Below are positions 18,242 to 30,239 of a stretch of 55,203 nt of DNA, in pieces. A program made the translations under genes and the position numbers. Position 1 is the stretch's first letter. Every line of letters begins with the position of its first letter. Source of the stretch: Chroococcidiopsidaceae cyanobacterium YX2bin18 (GTDB lineage Bacteria > Cyanobacteriota > Cyanobacteriia > Cyanobacteriales > Chroococcidiopsidaceae); the NCBI GenBank assembly GCA_030446505.1, contig JAUJND010000020.1, positions 1 to 55,203 on the forward strand, read 5' to 3'. The notes beneath the pieces are model-generated. The model made no database searches and was not told the origin of the DNA. It saw nothing but the letters and a program-made list of their open reading frames with translations.

Positions 18242-19429
18242 ATGCGCGTAATCTTGATGACTGGCAAAGGGGGAGTTGGCAAAACTTCTGTAGCTGCTGC
18301 AACAGGTTTGCGCTGTGCAGAACTTGGATATAAGACCCTAGTTTTGAGTACAGATCCTGCCCACTCACTCGCAGATAGCTTTGATTTGGAACTAGGTCAT
18401 GATGCGCGCCAGATAAAACCAAACTTGTGGGGTGCAGAACTGGATGCCTTGTTAGAATTAGAAGGAAACTGGGGAGCAGTTAAGCGCTATATTACCCAAG
18501 TTTTACAGGCGCGTGGCTTGGAAGGTGCTCAAGCTGAAGAATTGGCAATTTTACCAGGCATGGATGAAATCTTTGGCTTGGTACGCATGAAGCGTCACTA
18601 CGATGAAGGTGAGTTTGACGTTCTAATCATTGATTCAGCCCCTACTGGTACTGCTCTACGTTTGCTGAGTTTACCGGAAGTCAGTGGCTGGTATATGAGA
18701 CGCTTTTATAAGCCATTGCAAGGGATATCCGTTGCCCTGAGACCTTTTGTTGAACCGATCTTTAAACCGATTGCTGGTTTTTCTCTACCAGATAAAGAGG
18801 TTATGGACGCACCTTATGAATTTTACCAGCAGATTGAGGCTCTAGAAAAAGTATTAACCGACAACACTCAAACTTCGGTGCGCCTGGTAACTAATCCAGA
18901 AAAAATGGTAATCAAAGAGTCTCTCCGCGCCCATGCTTATTTGAGTTTATATAATGTCGCAACAGATTTAGTAATAGCAAATCGGATTATTCCTGACGAG
19001 GTGACTGATCCATTTTTCCAACGCTGGAAGGGTCAACAGCAGCAATATCGCCAGGAAATTCACGAAAACTTCCATCCTTTGCCTGTTAAAGAAGTTCCTC
19101 TCTACTCAGAAGAGATGTGTGGTTTAGCAGCTTTAGAGCGATTGAAGGAAACATTATACAAAGATGAAGATCCGACTCAAGTTTATTATAAAGAAACAAC
19201 CCGGAGAGTTGTCCAAGATAAAAATCAGTACAGCTTGGAGCTTTACTTGCCTGGAATTCCTAAAGACCATGTTCAACTAAGCAAAACTGGCGATGAATTA
19301 AATATTACAATTGGCAATCACCGTCGTAACTTAGTATTGCCGCAAGCATTGGCAGCGTTACAACCAGCTGGCGCAAAAATGGAGGATGACTATTTGAAAA
19401 TCCGCTTTGCTGCCGCCACAAATGTTTAG
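18242..19429 (+). CDS. ArsA/GET3-family ATPase with C-terminal HSP20-like domain
   Basis: The 395-residue start at ATG 18242 is chosen over the in-frame TTG at 18239. The deviant P-loop TGKGGVGKT is at residues 7-15, with the switch [13 protein letters not shown] (about 39-51), [12 protein letters not shown] (about 131-142) and adenine-region NPEKM (about 219-223). The last 75 residues ([33 protein letters not shown]) are an alpha-crystallin/HSP20-like domain found in plant and cyanobacterial ArsA homologues. Relatives act in membrane-protein targeting or metal transport. There is no arsenic operon nearby, so a targeting or chaperone role is more likely. Confidence 0.85.
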   Translation: MRVILMTGKGGVGKTSVAAATGLRCAELGYKTLVLSTDPAHSLADSFDLELGHDARQIKPNLWGAELDALLELEGNWGAVKRYITQVLQARGLEGAQAEELAILPGMDEIFGLVRMKRHYDEGEFDVLIIDSAPTGTALRLLSLPEVSGWYMRRFYKPLQGISVALRPFVEPIFKPIAGFSLPDKEVMDAPYEFYQQIEALEKVLTDNTQTSVRLVTNPEKMVIKESLRAHAYLSLYNVATDLVIANRIIPDEVTDPFFQRWKGQQQQYRQEIHENFHPLPVKEVPLYSEEMCGLAALERLKETLYKDEDPTQVYYKETTRRVVQDKNQYSLELYLPGIPKDHVQLSKTGDELNITIGNHRRNLVLPQALAALQPAGAKMEDDYLKIRFAAATNV

Positions 19430-19559
19430 TATTTGAGTTATGTAGGGTTGAAATTCTAGAGATATCTACAACGCATCTGAATTATAAAAGCTTTGGTGAG
19501 CGATCGCGCTCAATAATATTGCCAATCATTAGACCTCTTGCAAAAGGGAAGGAGAAGGT

Positions 19560-19738
19560 GAGAAAAGTAGATTAGGGGAAAGATACAGATGACCCACAAT
19601 CTCTAATTCTCCTTCACAGTAGTCTAGTCTGATTCCAGCGATGCCGTAAAACGCTGCTTGAATAGCTTTAAATTGCTGTCAAGCTAATCCTACTTTAACA
19701 ATCTGCTCAGGTAACTTATCTATAATCTCAGTGGTCAT
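19560..19738 (-). pseudogene. Uma2-family endonuclease, N-terminal remnant
   Basis: From ATG 19738 the minus strand reads MTTEIIDKLPEQIVKVGLA, a stop, then FKAIQAAFYGIAGIRLDYCE and GELEIVGH. The phrase IRLDYCEGELEIV is the start of the Uma2 (DUF820) nuclease core. The rest of the gene is missing and an in-frame stop is present. It is a fragment only. Confidence 0.65.
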
Positions 19739-19828
19739 GGCGATCGCCCTATATGTACTCAATGTAGGCTGTACTTAAAATTAGCAAATCTGCTCTTTGT
19801 TATTGTTCACTTTATAGACAGACGCAAA

Positions 19829-20998
19829 TCAGGATCTGATTTGTACAGGCATGATCAAGTAAGTCATTTTTAAGCTACCTAGTGGTGTCAAAATTACTGG
19901 TGTTGTTGCAGTATTTAACTGGATTTGGATTTCACTAGATTGCAGCGCTTTTAATCCATCAATTAAGTATTTGATGTTAAAGGCAATATCTATACTTTCC
20001 CCTGATACTTGTGCTGGCATCAACTCTCTGCCACTACCGACATCTTGAGCATCAACAGATAAGGCTAGTTCTTGATTAATGTTATCAATGCTGAACTTAA
20101 CAATATTATTTTTTTGATCTGCCAAAACTGCAATCCGCTCTACAGCACTCAGCAGCAAGCGACGCTCAAGTGTAATTTGGCGCTCGAATTGACGTGGGAT
20201 AAGTTGACGATAAGCGGGATACTGACCCTCTAAAGTGCGGCTAGTTAAGCGTTGATTTGAAAACGAGAAGACAACCTGCCCCTGGTTAAAATGCAGTTCC
20301 ACTGGCTCACTAAGCGGTGCTGAAGCGGTGCCTTTGGCTTGCACCATACGCATTCCTAGCATCCGTTCTAGTTCACGCAAGGCTTTAGCTGGTACTGTTA
20401 CCTCTAACGCCACCGATTCATCACCGTCTGCAATTTCATTCTTTACTTGCACGACTGCTAATCGATGACCGTCAGTAGCTGCAAACTCTAGACTGTCTTG
20501 CTGAAATGTTAAGTGCAGTCCTGTCAGAACTTGCTTAGTTTCATCCGCACTAGTAGCGAATAAAGAACCCCGCAATCCTTCAATCAGCGCTTCTGCCGAC
20601 AGATAGATTGCAACACCATCTACAACTGGTAGCTCAGGAAATTCTTCTACTCCCATCCCCCGAACCTGATAACGCCCTGAAGCAGAAGTTATGGTAGCTG
20701 CCATTGGCGTTTCTCCTGCTTCATCGTCCAACATGATCTCTCCCTCTGGCAGCCGGGAAATTATGTCATTTAGCAGCTTAGCTGGAAGGGTAATTTCTCC
20801 GTCTGTTTCAATTTCAGCTGGGAAGCTAGTCCGAATACCCAAGCTGAGATCAAAAGCTGTCAAACTGACCTGCCCAATTTCTTCATTTGCTATCAATAAC
20901 ACATTAGCCAAAACCGGATGTGTAGGGCGCGATGGTACTGCACGACTTACAAGTGCAAGGTTAGTACTGAGATCACTTTGGGTACAAACTAATTTCAT
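19829..20998 (-). CDS. dnaN: DNA polymerase III beta subunit (sliding clamp)
   Basis: This 389-residue protein is intact and of normal length, with three repeated clamp domains. Marks include LALVSRAVPSRPTHPVLANV near the start, GRYQVRGMGVEEFPELP, FAATDGHRLAVV (about 175-186) and the C-terminal TPVILTPLGSLKMTYLIMPV that closes the ring. The clamp encircles DNA and tethers polymerase and many repair factors. It lies 520 bases downstream of dnaA in the same direction, with the likely origin between them. Confidence 0.97.
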   Translation of the reverse strand: MKLVCTQSDLSTNLALVSRAVPSRPTHPVLANVLLIANEEIGQVSLTAFDLSLGIRTSFPAEIETDGEITLPAKLLNDIISRLPEGEIMLDDEAGETPMAATITSASGRYQVRGMGVEEFPELPVVDGVAIYLSAEALIEGLRGSLFATSADETKQVLTGLHLTFQQDSLEFAATDGHRLAVVQVKNEIADGDESVALEVTVPAKALRELERMLGMRMVQAKGTASAPLSEPVELHFNQGQVVFSFSNQRLTSRTLEGQYPAYRQLIPRQFERQITLERRLLLSAVERIAVLADQKNNIVKFSIDNINQELALSVDAQDVGSGRELMPAQVSGESIDIAFNIKYLIDGLKALQSSEIQIQLNTATTPVILTPLGSLKMTYLIMPVQIRS

Positions 20999-21518
20999 TA
21001 GGATTTAACGCGCTCAACAGCAAGGACTTAATAGTCAATTTCAGTAACTTCCCTTAACAGTTCTCCTACCCTAGAGCAAGCTTTAGATGGTTAATTTAGC
21101 TCAGAAGCATATCGTAACATCCTTGTTGGTAATAATGCTATTTATTTTTATTTTTTTTGAGTTTAGCTGAATGATTTCTATTGGTTTTATTTTTCTTATA
21201 GTTTTAGTAGTGTGTGTGGAAACTGTGGAAAAAGTTGTCTTGTCCCGTTTTAAGTATTATTTCAGAGGCTGCTAACTGTGGAAAACTTGTTTAAAACGGG
21301 GCAGTTTTTTCCACAAAGCATTTATACTAGTCAAGATTTCTCCTGAATAACTCTAGTTTTCCGCAATCTTTTTCCAGAGTTTTCCCCAAAAAAATCATGT
21401 TTTTCCACAAGCAAATATTATTTTTAAGGTTTAATTAAGATTTTATTAAACTTGATACTTTTGGTTAATTAGATTAGCGATGGTAGTAGCGCGAATGATT
21501 AGCTAAAGTAGGTTGGAC
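20999..21518. other. oriC: Likely chromosomal replication origin between dnaA and dnaN
   Basis: This AT-rich gap holds four exact copies of TTTTCCACA, the DnaA-box form described in cyanobacteria: minus strand at 21224-21232 and 21277-21285, plus strand at 21307-21315 and 21401-21409. A near match lies at 21215-21223. A perfect 10-base inverted repeat, CCCGTTTTAA (21244-21253) and TTAAAACGGG (21291-21300), flanks the second box. Runs of A/T near 21135-21200 and 21410-21460 could be the unwinding regions. The location between dnaA and dnaN is a classic origin site. No gene is present. Confidence 0.8.
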
Positions 21519-22895
21519 TTATGATTTTTCGGAGCGGCTAGCTACATTTATGCGATCGCTCAAAGAGCGTAAGGTCTGTGCTAGGTCTGGATCTGTTACT
21601 CGCAGTTGAGCAATTTTGTCGCAACTATACATTACTGTCGTATGGTCTTTACCACCAAATTCTTCCCCAATCCTTGGTAAGCTAAGAGCCGTATGTTGCC
21701 GCATCAAATACATACCTATTTGACGTGCCCAGCTAATTTCCCGCCGCCGAGAGGTGCTTTTAATGTCCTCAATTGAAACATCAAAATTCTGAGCTATAAC
21801 CAGGAGAATCGCGTCTGGACTCGCCTCTACTTTCTCTGTTGGTGGATTTAAAATCGGCGTAATGTTTTCCACCGTCATTGATAAGCCTGAAATTGAAATA
21901 TAAGCAACAGCCCGAATCAATGCTCCTTCCAATTCTCTGATATTAGAAGTGTAGTTAGCGGCAATGTACTCGATCACAGGGCGAGGCAAGCGCATATTTT
22001 CATACTCTGCCTTCTTCTGTAAAATTGCCATTCGAGTTTCTAAATCCGGTGGCTGAATATCAGCAATCAGCCCCATAGAAAAGCGGGAACACAAACGTTC
22101 TTGTAAGCGGGGAATCTGGTTAGGCGGACGGTCTGAAGCCAGCACTACTTGCTTACCTGCCTCATGCAAAGTATTAAAAGTGTGAAAAAATTCTTCTTGA
22201 GTGTATTCCTTGCCTTCAATGAATTGAATATCATCTACAAGTAATACATCCGCTGCTCGATAATGCTCACGGAAGCTTTGCATACTGTCTTTGCGAATTG
22301 ATGTGATTAAATCATTAGTAAACTGCTCAGTCGAAACATAAAAAATCTTGGAGTCAGGACGAATATCCCAGCGGTAGTGACCGATCGCCTGCATTAAATG
22401 CGTTTTTCCTAATCCAACACCACCGCACAGAAATAAGGGATTAAATTCACGTCCCGGTGATTCAGCAACTGCTAAAGAAGCAGCGTGAGCCATGCGACTA
22501 TTAGAACCAACCACAAAACGCGAAAATACATACTTGGGGTTTAATTCACTAGGCTTGGGTCGATTAGTAAGTGTATTTTCCGGGATAATGGGTTTAGTCG
22601 GCAGTGGCCAGGAGACCTGTGGCTCATTTAAGTTAGAACTATCCCCTTTTGTAACAGTAAGCTGGATTTCAACTGGATAACCGAGAATATCTTGCACTAC
22701 ATCAGTAATAGTTTTGATGTAGTACTTCTGGAGCCAATTTCGAGCAAAAGGGTTAGGAGTGCTAACTACAAGGCAATTATTCTCCAGCTGCTCGGCAGAA
22801 GCCGTTTTAATCCATGTTTCAAAGGTAGGTCGGCTCAACTGTAGCTGTAAACGCTCTAGTACCTGGCTCCACAAACTCTCAAGGGGAAGTTCCAC
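21519..22895 (-). CDS. dnaA: Chromosomal replication initiator protein DnaA
   Basis: This 458-residue protein is intact and complete in all four domains: the N-terminal interaction domain ([20 protein letters not shown]), a linker (about 85-115), the AAA+ domain with Walker [10 protein letters not shown] (158-166), Walker [10 protein letters not shown] (about 218-226) and sensor segment [14 protein letters not shown], and the C-terminal helix-turn-helix with signature [15 protein letters not shown] (about 415-430) that reads DnaA boxes. It initiates replication, probably at the box cluster immediately downstream. Some obligately symbiotic cyanobacteria lack a working dnaA; this one is whole. 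Confidence 0.97.
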   Translation of the reverse strand: MELPLESLWSQVLERLQLQLSRPTFETWIKTASAEQLENNCLVVSTPNPFARNWLQKYYIKTITDVVQDILGYPVEIQLTVTKGDSSNLNEPQVSWPLPTKPIIPENTLTNRPKPSELNPKYVFSRFVVGSNSRMAHAASLAVAESPGREFNPLFLCGGVGLGKTHLMQAIGHYRWDIRPDSKIFYVSTEQFTNDLITSIRKDSMQSFREHYRAADVLLVDDIQFIEGKEYTQEEFFHTFNTLHEAGKQVVLASDRPPNQIPRLQERLCSRFSMGLIADIQPPDLETRMAILQKKAEYENMRLPRPVIEYIAANYTSNIRELEGALIRAVAYISISGLSMTVENITPILNPPTEKVEASPDAILLVIAQNFDVSIEDIKSTSRRREISWARQIGMYLMRQHTALSLPRIGEEFGGKDHTTVMYSCDKIAQLRVTDPDLAQTLRSLSDRINVASRSEKS

Positions 22896-23086
22896 TGCTG
22901 TTAACCGTCACAAAAAGGAATATACGTAAGGAACCAATTTACCAAACTCCGCATGAAATCAGTTGGATAACTAAAGCACAAAAATCTGGTAATCACTTTA
23001 CACAAGGTAATCGGGCTGACTTTGTGCCTGGTTGATGCAGAATCGTACTAGCCACTAATTGTAAGTTGTACAAGAACTAAAAACAG

Positions 23087-24358
23087 ATGAAGACAAGGTA
23101 CCGCGATTTTGAGCTAAAAGTTGCTGGAAACTATTTGAGAAGATACTATGCCAGTAAGCTAAATCTAGCTAGCACTCCGCACAATTTTAGAAAGCTACGA
23201 CCCTTTTACCTGGAGACACTGCTAGTTGGTATAGTGTTTCTAGGTGGCTGTTCAGTACCTGCGCCTGTCCTGCAACCGGAACAATCTGCTTCCCTACCTG
23301 TTGTAAACTCGCCAAATCTCAACCTTACACTCCCTAAACCCACAGATCCTAATTTTGTCGTTGCCGCAGTGCAGAAAGTAGGACCTGCGGTTGTGCGGAT
23401 TAATGCTGCTAAGACAGTAAGCGATGAGGGACGCACCGGGCTTGATGATCCACTCCTGCGGAGGTTTTTCGGCTCCTCACCATCCGCACCACCCAGGCAG
23501 CGAACGGTGCGCGGTACTGGTTCTGGATTTATTATTAATTCTAGTGGTCAGATTTCGACGAATGCTCATGTAGTAGATGGTGCTGATACAGTAAGCGTGA
23601 CGCTTAAAGATGGTCGTACTTTTGAAGGAGAGGTTTTAGGTGAAGATCCAGTAACTGATGTCGCTGTGATCAAAATTCAAGCTGCTAACTTGCCAGCTGT
23701 TGCCTTGGGGAATTCTGATGTAGTGCAACCAGGAGAATCGGTAATTGCGATCGGTAACCCTTTGGGTTTAGATAATACTGTTACTGCCGGAATTATTAGT
23801 GCTACAGACCGCTCTAGTAGTGATGTCGGTGTTCCTGATAAGCGTGTCGGCTTTATTCAGACAGATGCTGCTATTAACCCTGGGAACTCTGGTGGTCCAC
23901 TGTTAAATGCTCGTGGTGAAGTTATTGGCATGAACACAGCAATTATTAGTGGCGCTCAAGGGTTAGGATTTGCAATTCCGATTAACACAGTCCAAGGAAT
24001 TGTCCAACAATTAATTACCAAGGGCAAAGTTGAACATCCTTATTTAGGAGTTCAAATGGTAACTCTAACACCTGAAATCAAGCAACAACTCAATTCAGAT
24101 GGTCAGATTCGGGTGGCAGCAGATCGGGGAGTTTTAATTACTCGCGTCGTTCCTGGTTCTCCAGCAGATGAAGTGGGACTACAAACAGGAGATGTGATTC
24201 AAACAATCAACAATCAGCCCGTAAATACAACTGCGGAAGTTCAGAAGTTAGTAGAACGTAGTACAGTAGGGAGCCAGTTACAAATGACAGCACAACGCGA
24301 TCAGCAATCTAGGAAAATAGCAGTAAGACTTGAGCCTCTGCCCGTACAACGTGAGTAG
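23087..24358 (+). CDS. HtrA/Deg-type serine protease with PDZ domain
   Basis: The product is 423 residues. A membrane or lipoprotein-like segment at about 43-56 (ETLLVGIVFLGGCSV, possible lipobox LGGC) is followed by a trypsin-like protease with triad His161 (STNAHVVDG), Asp191 (DPVTDVAVI) and Ser268 (NPGNSGGPL). One PDZ domain follows (about 315-410, VKQ-like YLGVQMV, then GDVIQTINNQPVNT). Such proteases (HhoA, HhoB, HtrA) degrade damaged proteins in the periplasm or lumen and help repair photosystem II. The first 35 residues are unusual and the true start could be downstream. Which of the three paralogues it is cannot be said. Confidence 0.9.
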   Translation: MKTRYRDFELKVAGNYLRRYYASKLNLASTPHNFRKLRPFYLETLLVGIVFLGGCSVPAPVLQPEQSASLPVVNSPNLNLTLPKPTDPNFVVAAVQKVGPAVVRINAAKTVSDEGRTGLDDPLLRRFFGSSPSAPPRQRTVRGTGSGFIINSSGQISTNAHVVDGADTVSVTLKDGRTFEGEVLGEDPVTDVAVIKIQAANLPAVALGNSDVVQPGESVIAIGNPLGLDNTVTAGIISATDRSSSDVGVPDKRVGFIQTDAAINPGNSGGPLLNARGEVIGMNTAIISGAQGLGFAIPINTVQGIVQQLITKGKVEHPYLGVQMVTLTPEIKQQLNSDGQIRVAADRGVLITRVVPGSPADEVGLQTGDVIQTINNQPVNTTAEVQKLVERSTVGSQLQMTAQRDQQSRKIAVRLEPLPVQRE

Positions 24359-24361
24359 GCA

Positions 24362-24939
24362 ATGCTGCTATCTAAAAATTTAGGCGATCGCGTGCAACAC
24401 AATATAGTTATGGCTGAAATACTGGAAATAATTCAACTTGGTCATCCGTTACTACGCTCTAAGGCACAGGTAGTTCATAATATCCGAAATCAGAGTATCC
24501 AAAACTTGATTGATAACTTAATCGCTACAGTTGGGCAAGCGAATGGTGTCGGGATTGCTGCACCCCAAGTTGCTAAATCTCATCGGTTGTTGTTGCTTCC
24601 CGCCCCAATCTCAGGTATCCCACTGCTCCAACAATGGAACCAACTGCGATGATTAATCCGAGAATTCTTGCTCACACAACCGAAGTGGAAAAAGGATGGG
24701 AAGGGTGTTTGAGTATTCCCGGAATTCGGGGCTGGGTGCCTAGATATCAAGCGATTGAAGTTGAATATACTGACCGAAATGGCAATTTGCAAAAGCAAGA
24801 ACTAACAGATTTCGTTGCCAGGATTTTTCAACACGAATTCGATCACCTTGATGGCATTGTGTTTTTAGATCGGCTAGATAGTACACAAGATATTATCACT
24901 GAGCAGGAGTATCAAAGAGTTGTCTGTGCTGAGAAATGA
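24362..24939 (+). pseudogene. def: Peptide deformylase, frameshifted
   Basis: Two overlapping frames make one deformylase: LEIIQLGHPLLRSKAQVV and GQANGVGIAAPQVAKSHRL (motif I GVGIAAPQ) in the first, then EGCLSIPGIRGWVPR (motif II EGCLS) and FQHEFDHLDGIVFLDRL (motif III HEFDH) in the second. All three metal-site motifs are present, but the frame is lost near 24592, after HRL, where one or four bases are missing. The likely start is ATG 24410, just before AEILEI. The enzyme removes the formyl group from new proteins. Cyanobacteria often carry a second def, which would be required here. Confidence 0.88.
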
Positions 24940-25193
24940 CTACTCATACTGCAAGCTGCAGGTATTACTGATGACATGAATAATCTATCAGCATTATTAT
25001 CTCTGCTCTGTTGCTATCAGTGCAGCAAAACAGAATTGGCGCGAACCTTAGTTAATAAGCATTAGGTAGGGCGAGGTTAGATTCAGTGGTTGAACTGAGA
25101 TGTCCACACTTATTTAGTAAGCTATTCATCAGCCCACTGTCTGTCAAGCTTTGAAAACGTACTTTTGAATTAATTTAGCTAAGCAAACAAACT

Positions 25194-25907
25194 ATGGCAG
25201 AACTTCCCAATTCACTCGCAGATGCGATCATCAAAGCAGAGAGGCAACCCAAGCCGCGCTTGCAGATGGTTATACATTGTTACAAGTTGAGTTACTGTTT
25301 CCTGAACTCAACCCAATGCCTGTTGCCGAGCAATTTTTGGCAAATTTTGATACTTTTGGCTCCCAACTTAAAGTTTTCTTTCCTGATGCTGGTGCGCTGC
25401 TCTTGCTCGCCGCGATTGGGGAGAAGTACTGTTTAAAATTCTTGACATTGGTACTGGCAGAGTGCCTGTACAACGGCAAATAGTCTCAGAAGATGCGGCT
25501 TTCTTATTCGTTGCTCCCACATCCGTAGAAGTAACTCAAGTAGAAAAACTTTGCGCTGAAGCCGGGAGCGACCTGTTATTTTACTTAATCCCCGCTTAGA
25601 AGATGTAACATCTGTTGGTATTGGCTATGCAGGACGGCAATTGCGATCGCTTCCTGAATAAGATTGAATCATGCTATCACTTGCGACCTTTAGAAGAAGC
25701 AACTCTATTTCGCTGCTTCCTCTCCTTGGCAGGTTTGGCGAGAAACAGAGAATGACTACACCGATTTCAGAGCTATCTAAAAAACCAGTCGGTGAAGAAA
25801 TTGACGAAATTCTCGCCGGAAAAACTCAGACAGATGGTTCTCCACCGCCTAAAAAGCCTGGAATATTCATCAGTATGCAACGATTTCTGCGTACTCTAAG
25901 TCGATAG
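25194..25907 (+). pseudogene. DUF1995 domain protein, frameshifted
   Basis: Pieces in all three plus frames join as MAELPNSLADAII, LLQVELLFPELNPMPVAEQF, LKVFFPDAGA, GRVPVQRQIVSEDAAFLFVA, VILLNPRLEDVTSVGIGYAG, SCYHLRPLEEATLFRCF and EEIDEILAG, ending at 25907. This is the full length of a DUF1995 protein, a family shared by cyanobacteria and plastids (plant LPA3-type, linked to photosystem assembly). At least four frameshifts are needed, so no normal product is expected. Confidence 0.78.
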
Positions 25908-25998
25908 ATAAACTCAGAGGGTGATCAGAACTGGAGAACCGAGCTTCACCCCTGGATTTTAATTATTTGTATTTCACATTTTTCTCAGGAGTGGTTAC

Positions 25999-26187
25999 TT
26001 ATTTTTCGTTCTCGCTGTCTGGTCGTTGGGTAGCAGCAGAATTCTCAGGAGCTTCAGAAGTTCTTAATGCATCAGGTCCTTCAGGGAGTAAATCCGCAGG
26101 TACTGTGTCAGCAGCACTATCAATTTGACGGGCATTGGTATTGGGTTTATCAGAAGTGCCTTTATGACTGGCATGACCACTAGGCAT
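25999..26187 (-). CDS. Small hydrophilic hypothetical protein
   Basis: The product is 62 residues from ATG 26187, preceded by Shine-Dalgarno GAGG; an upstream in-frame ATG at 26250 lacks one. The sequence is polar and low in hydrophobics (MPSGHASHKGTSDKPNTNAR, then PADLLPEGPDALRTSEAPEN), so it is probably disordered. No family is recognised. Confidence 0.5.
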   Translation of the reverse strand: MPSGHASHKGTSDKPNTNARQIDSAADTVPADLLPEGPDALRTSEAPENSAATQRPDSENEK

Positions 26188-26329
26188 AAAATCTATCCTC
26201 AATCTATGTGACTTAAACAGACTCAGTCTAGAATTATTTGTTGTGATCAATACCCTATCTTGAGGCTTAATCTTAACAGGACTAAGGATTAGAAGAAAAT
26301 TTCCTTCAACCCCTTATTTTCTATGGCTA

Positions 26330-27044
26330 TAAACCAACTAATTCCCGCGATTCAAAATCAGTGAGTTGTTGAGCGATTACTTTTCTTAGCTTGGCAACGC
26401 TGAACTGGTTACGCAGATATTCCAAATGTAGCAAAAGCATTCGCCTTTTCAGCAGTTAGCTGCATCAATGTATTTACTGCCGTTTGGTATTCCTGATTTA
26501 TTAGCAGCACTTCAAACGACGCGACTTGCGTTGAGTATCGTTTTCAGATCTAAATCAAAAGCTGATACCCGATCGGCATTACCTTCCTCGCGGTTAATCA
26601 GTTGCTGGACTGCCATAATTTGGGAGTCGAGTTCATTAACCCTTTGTGCAGCTTGGGCGATGGTCGCAAAGCGAACCGCTCATGGCATCGCTGGGTAATG
26701 ACTAAGTTGCATCGTCATCATCATAAAAATTTCTGCCAACAGTTGCTATATTGCGTCGGTATTAGCCCAGCTTTTTGCCTACGCGACCAGTTCCTCTAGT
26801 TGAGGATGAGCATAATGAAGTTCCGCAGTTAAGGGCAACTGCTCTGGTTGCGGCATAGGAGCTTGTTCCAAAACTTTGACTTCAATATTCACAGACACTA
26901 GATAAGTTCCGGTTCTGCTCCAATGGCTTCAGCAATCAATTTTGCTAATTCTGGGCGTTTAGCGGTGATTGGGTCACGTAAAATGCAACGATCCCATTCA
27001 TGCTTGGCAGTTGGATTGAGGCTGAGAAGGTAGTGTTTGGTCAT
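26330..27044 (-). pseudogene. Decayed gene of unknown function
   Basis: From ATG 27044 the minus strand reads MTKHYLLSLNPTAKHEWDRC and RPELAKLIAEAIGAEPEL, then a stop. Other frames continue VNIEVKVLEQAPMPQPEQL, PLTAELHYAHPQLEELVA, ATIAQAAQRVNELDSQIMAV and VLLINQEYQTAVNTLMQLTA. The last pieces look like a coiled-coil region. The family is not recognised. Several frameshifts and stops show it is not functional. The 3' limit is approximate. Confidence 0.5.
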
Positions 27045-27154
27045 AGGACAAAAACTTCAATTTATCCTTGGATGTAAGTATGTCATGAAGCCATTTTTTA
27101 CTTTGTTTTGACTTGATGACTCTACTTTATTATAGTACATTTGTACTGTAATTT

Positions 27155-28825
27155 TTAACTAGAAGTGAAATTCTTGCCATCAAATGGAGATTTCAGCGTT
27201 TGAACATCATTTAACCAAATAGCTTGTTGGGACAAAGGAATCACAATTCCGGCTTGATCAAAGGTAATTTTGATCCGACGGCGATACTCCCGCGCTACAT
27301 CCCATTGCTTGAGCGGCTGAGTTTTAATCCATACCCGAATCATCAAGCCGCGATCGCCAAAATTCTCGACTCCCAAAACTTGAGGTGTTTCCACAATTTG
27401 TTCGCGCCATTGCGGATCTTGATCCATCTCTAAGCCCACAGTTTCAATCAGCTTTAGGGCATGGTCAACATCGGTATTGTAGGCGATCGGAATATTTAAG
27501 TCTGCTCGTGACCAACGGCTGGAAAGATTGGCAACAATTTTGATTTCACTATTAGGAATCGTGATCAAGCGTCCCTCAGAATCTCGCAACTGAGTAATCC
27601 GGAGATTCAGATTTTCTACTAAACCTCCCACGTTTCCCACAGCAATAACATCGCCCAAAGCATATTGGTCTTCCAAAATAATGAAAAAGCCGTTAATCGC
27701 ATCTTTAATTAGGTTTTGGGAAGCTAGGGAGACGGCAACGCCAATCAAACCAGCACCAGCAAGTAAGGGAGCAATGTTTATACTCAATGTACTCAGGGCA
27801 ACGAGGATCCCAATTGCTACTCCACTTAGGGTAGAAATGCTTTTAATCACACCAGAAATTGTGGAAACCCGCAATTGTAAGCGCAGTGAATCTTCTGGAG
27901 TTAGTAAAGTATTAATTGCTAAAGCAGCGGTGAATCGGTCAATTAAAACGTAGCTGAAGCGAATGGCGACATAAGTTACCAATCCTACAATTCCCAATGT
28001 AAAAGGAATTTTCAGCACCGATAAAATCCAGACTTGGATCATCCGCGTATAGGGAAATAAACCCAAAATAATCAGCGTTCCACTACTCCAAACAAGGCTT
28101 TGGGTTAGCTGAACCAGCCGCCGTCGAACTTCTTGCAAATTCCGTTGCTGCTGTTGAGTTAGCTGCGTTGTTACGGGATCACTAGTTGCTGTAACAGGTC
28201 TTGGCTGTAGCCTGGATTGCAACGATAAGCGGCGTACTCCCCAACTGCTTAAAACAACACCCAGGAAAACACCAGCTGCAATTGAGCCTTGACGTAGCAA
28301 AAACGACGACTGGCGCTCAAGTTTTGCTCTTTTGAAGTCTTGCTCCAACGATTCGCTGAGTCTTTGTGCCAACTTCAAGGGGGTTTCCTCTTGCTGCATT
28401 TTGGCATCCAAGTCTGTGATTGTTAAGAGCGGTTGATTATTGACATAAATAACAGGTAAATTATTCTTCGTCTCAATCTGCACTTGGATTTCTGTTGCAT
28501 TACTTTGGTAGTAATTTTGGCTAATACTTTGTAGTCGCTGCTGAATATCCTCTACACGCTTTGGTAAAGTTGCTCTGGGTGCAGCAATTTGAAACAAACG
28601 GCGACCATCCAACCGAATCCAGGTAGTAACTACTTTACTGTCCTCTGCATCACTTAGAGAGCTAGAAGGCAGCAGCGGTAAATCTGGGAAAGGTGTCAGT
28701 TGGGCAGGAGTTGGAGAAACAACTACAGTAGTTAGAAGGATTGCTCCCGCAATGCCGAAGGTAGTACGCTCTACGACCATGCTTCCCAAACGCTTCGCAA
28801 CCATCGCCCAAAATTGAGAGCGCAT
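27155..28825 (-). CDS. MscS-family mechanosensitive ion channel
   Basis: The 556-residue start at ATG 28825 follows AGAGGAGA closely; the in-frame ATG at 28867 has no such site. A signal peptide (about 16-42, ending SPTPAQ) leads into a periplasmic domain (about 45-165). At least four membrane helices follow (about 170-345), the last being the pore helix LLAGAGLIGVAVSLASQNLI. The cytoplasmic MscS beta domain follows (INGFFIILEDQYALGDVIAV, ITIPNSEIKIVANLSSRWSR). Such channels open under membrane tension and release solutes on osmotic downshock. The large periplasmic extension is a common cyanobacterial variant. Confidence 0.88.
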   Translation of the reverse strand: MRSQFWAMVAKRLGSMVVERTTFGIAGAILLTTVVVSPTPAQLTPFPDLPLLPSSSLSDAEDSKVVTTWIRLDGRRLFQIAAPRATLPKRVEDIQQRLQSISQNYYQSNATEIQVQIETKNNLPVIYVNNQPLLTITDLDAKMQQEETPLKLAQRLSESLEQDFKRAKLERQSSFLLRQGSIAAGVFLGVVLSSWGVRRLSLQSRLQPRPVTATSDPVTTQLTQQQQRNLQEVRRRLVQLTQSLVWSSGTLIILGLFPYTRMIQVWILSVLKIPFTLGIVGLVTYVAIRFSYVLIDRFTAALAINTLLTPEDSLRLQLRVSTISGVIKSISTLSGVAIGILVALSTLSINIAPLLAGAGLIGVAVSLASQNLIKDAINGFFIILEDQYALGDVIAVGNVGGLVENLNLRITQLRDSEGRLITIPNSEIKIVANLSSRWSRADLNIPIAYNTDVDHALKLIETVGLEMDQDPQWREQIVETPQVLGVENFGDRGLMIRVWIKTQPLKQWDVAREYRRRIKITFDQAGIVIPLSQQAIWLNDVQTLKSPFDGKNFTSS

Positions 28826-28925
28826 TGTAACATCTCCTCTTGCAAGATACTCTGATGCCAAGGACATTCACAATAGCAAAGAATATAGTTAAGCTATGTG
28901 AGACCTTCCAGTTTAATGTGATTAA

Positions 28926-30215
<1,290 letters not shown>

Positions 30216-30239
30216 TTTAGCTGTATATTCCTGCTATAT

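Noticed and set aside
26330..27044. A functional gene antisense to or within this region
   Set aside because: Plus-strand frames here are short and lack starts; the minus-strand pieces are interrupted by stops and shifts.
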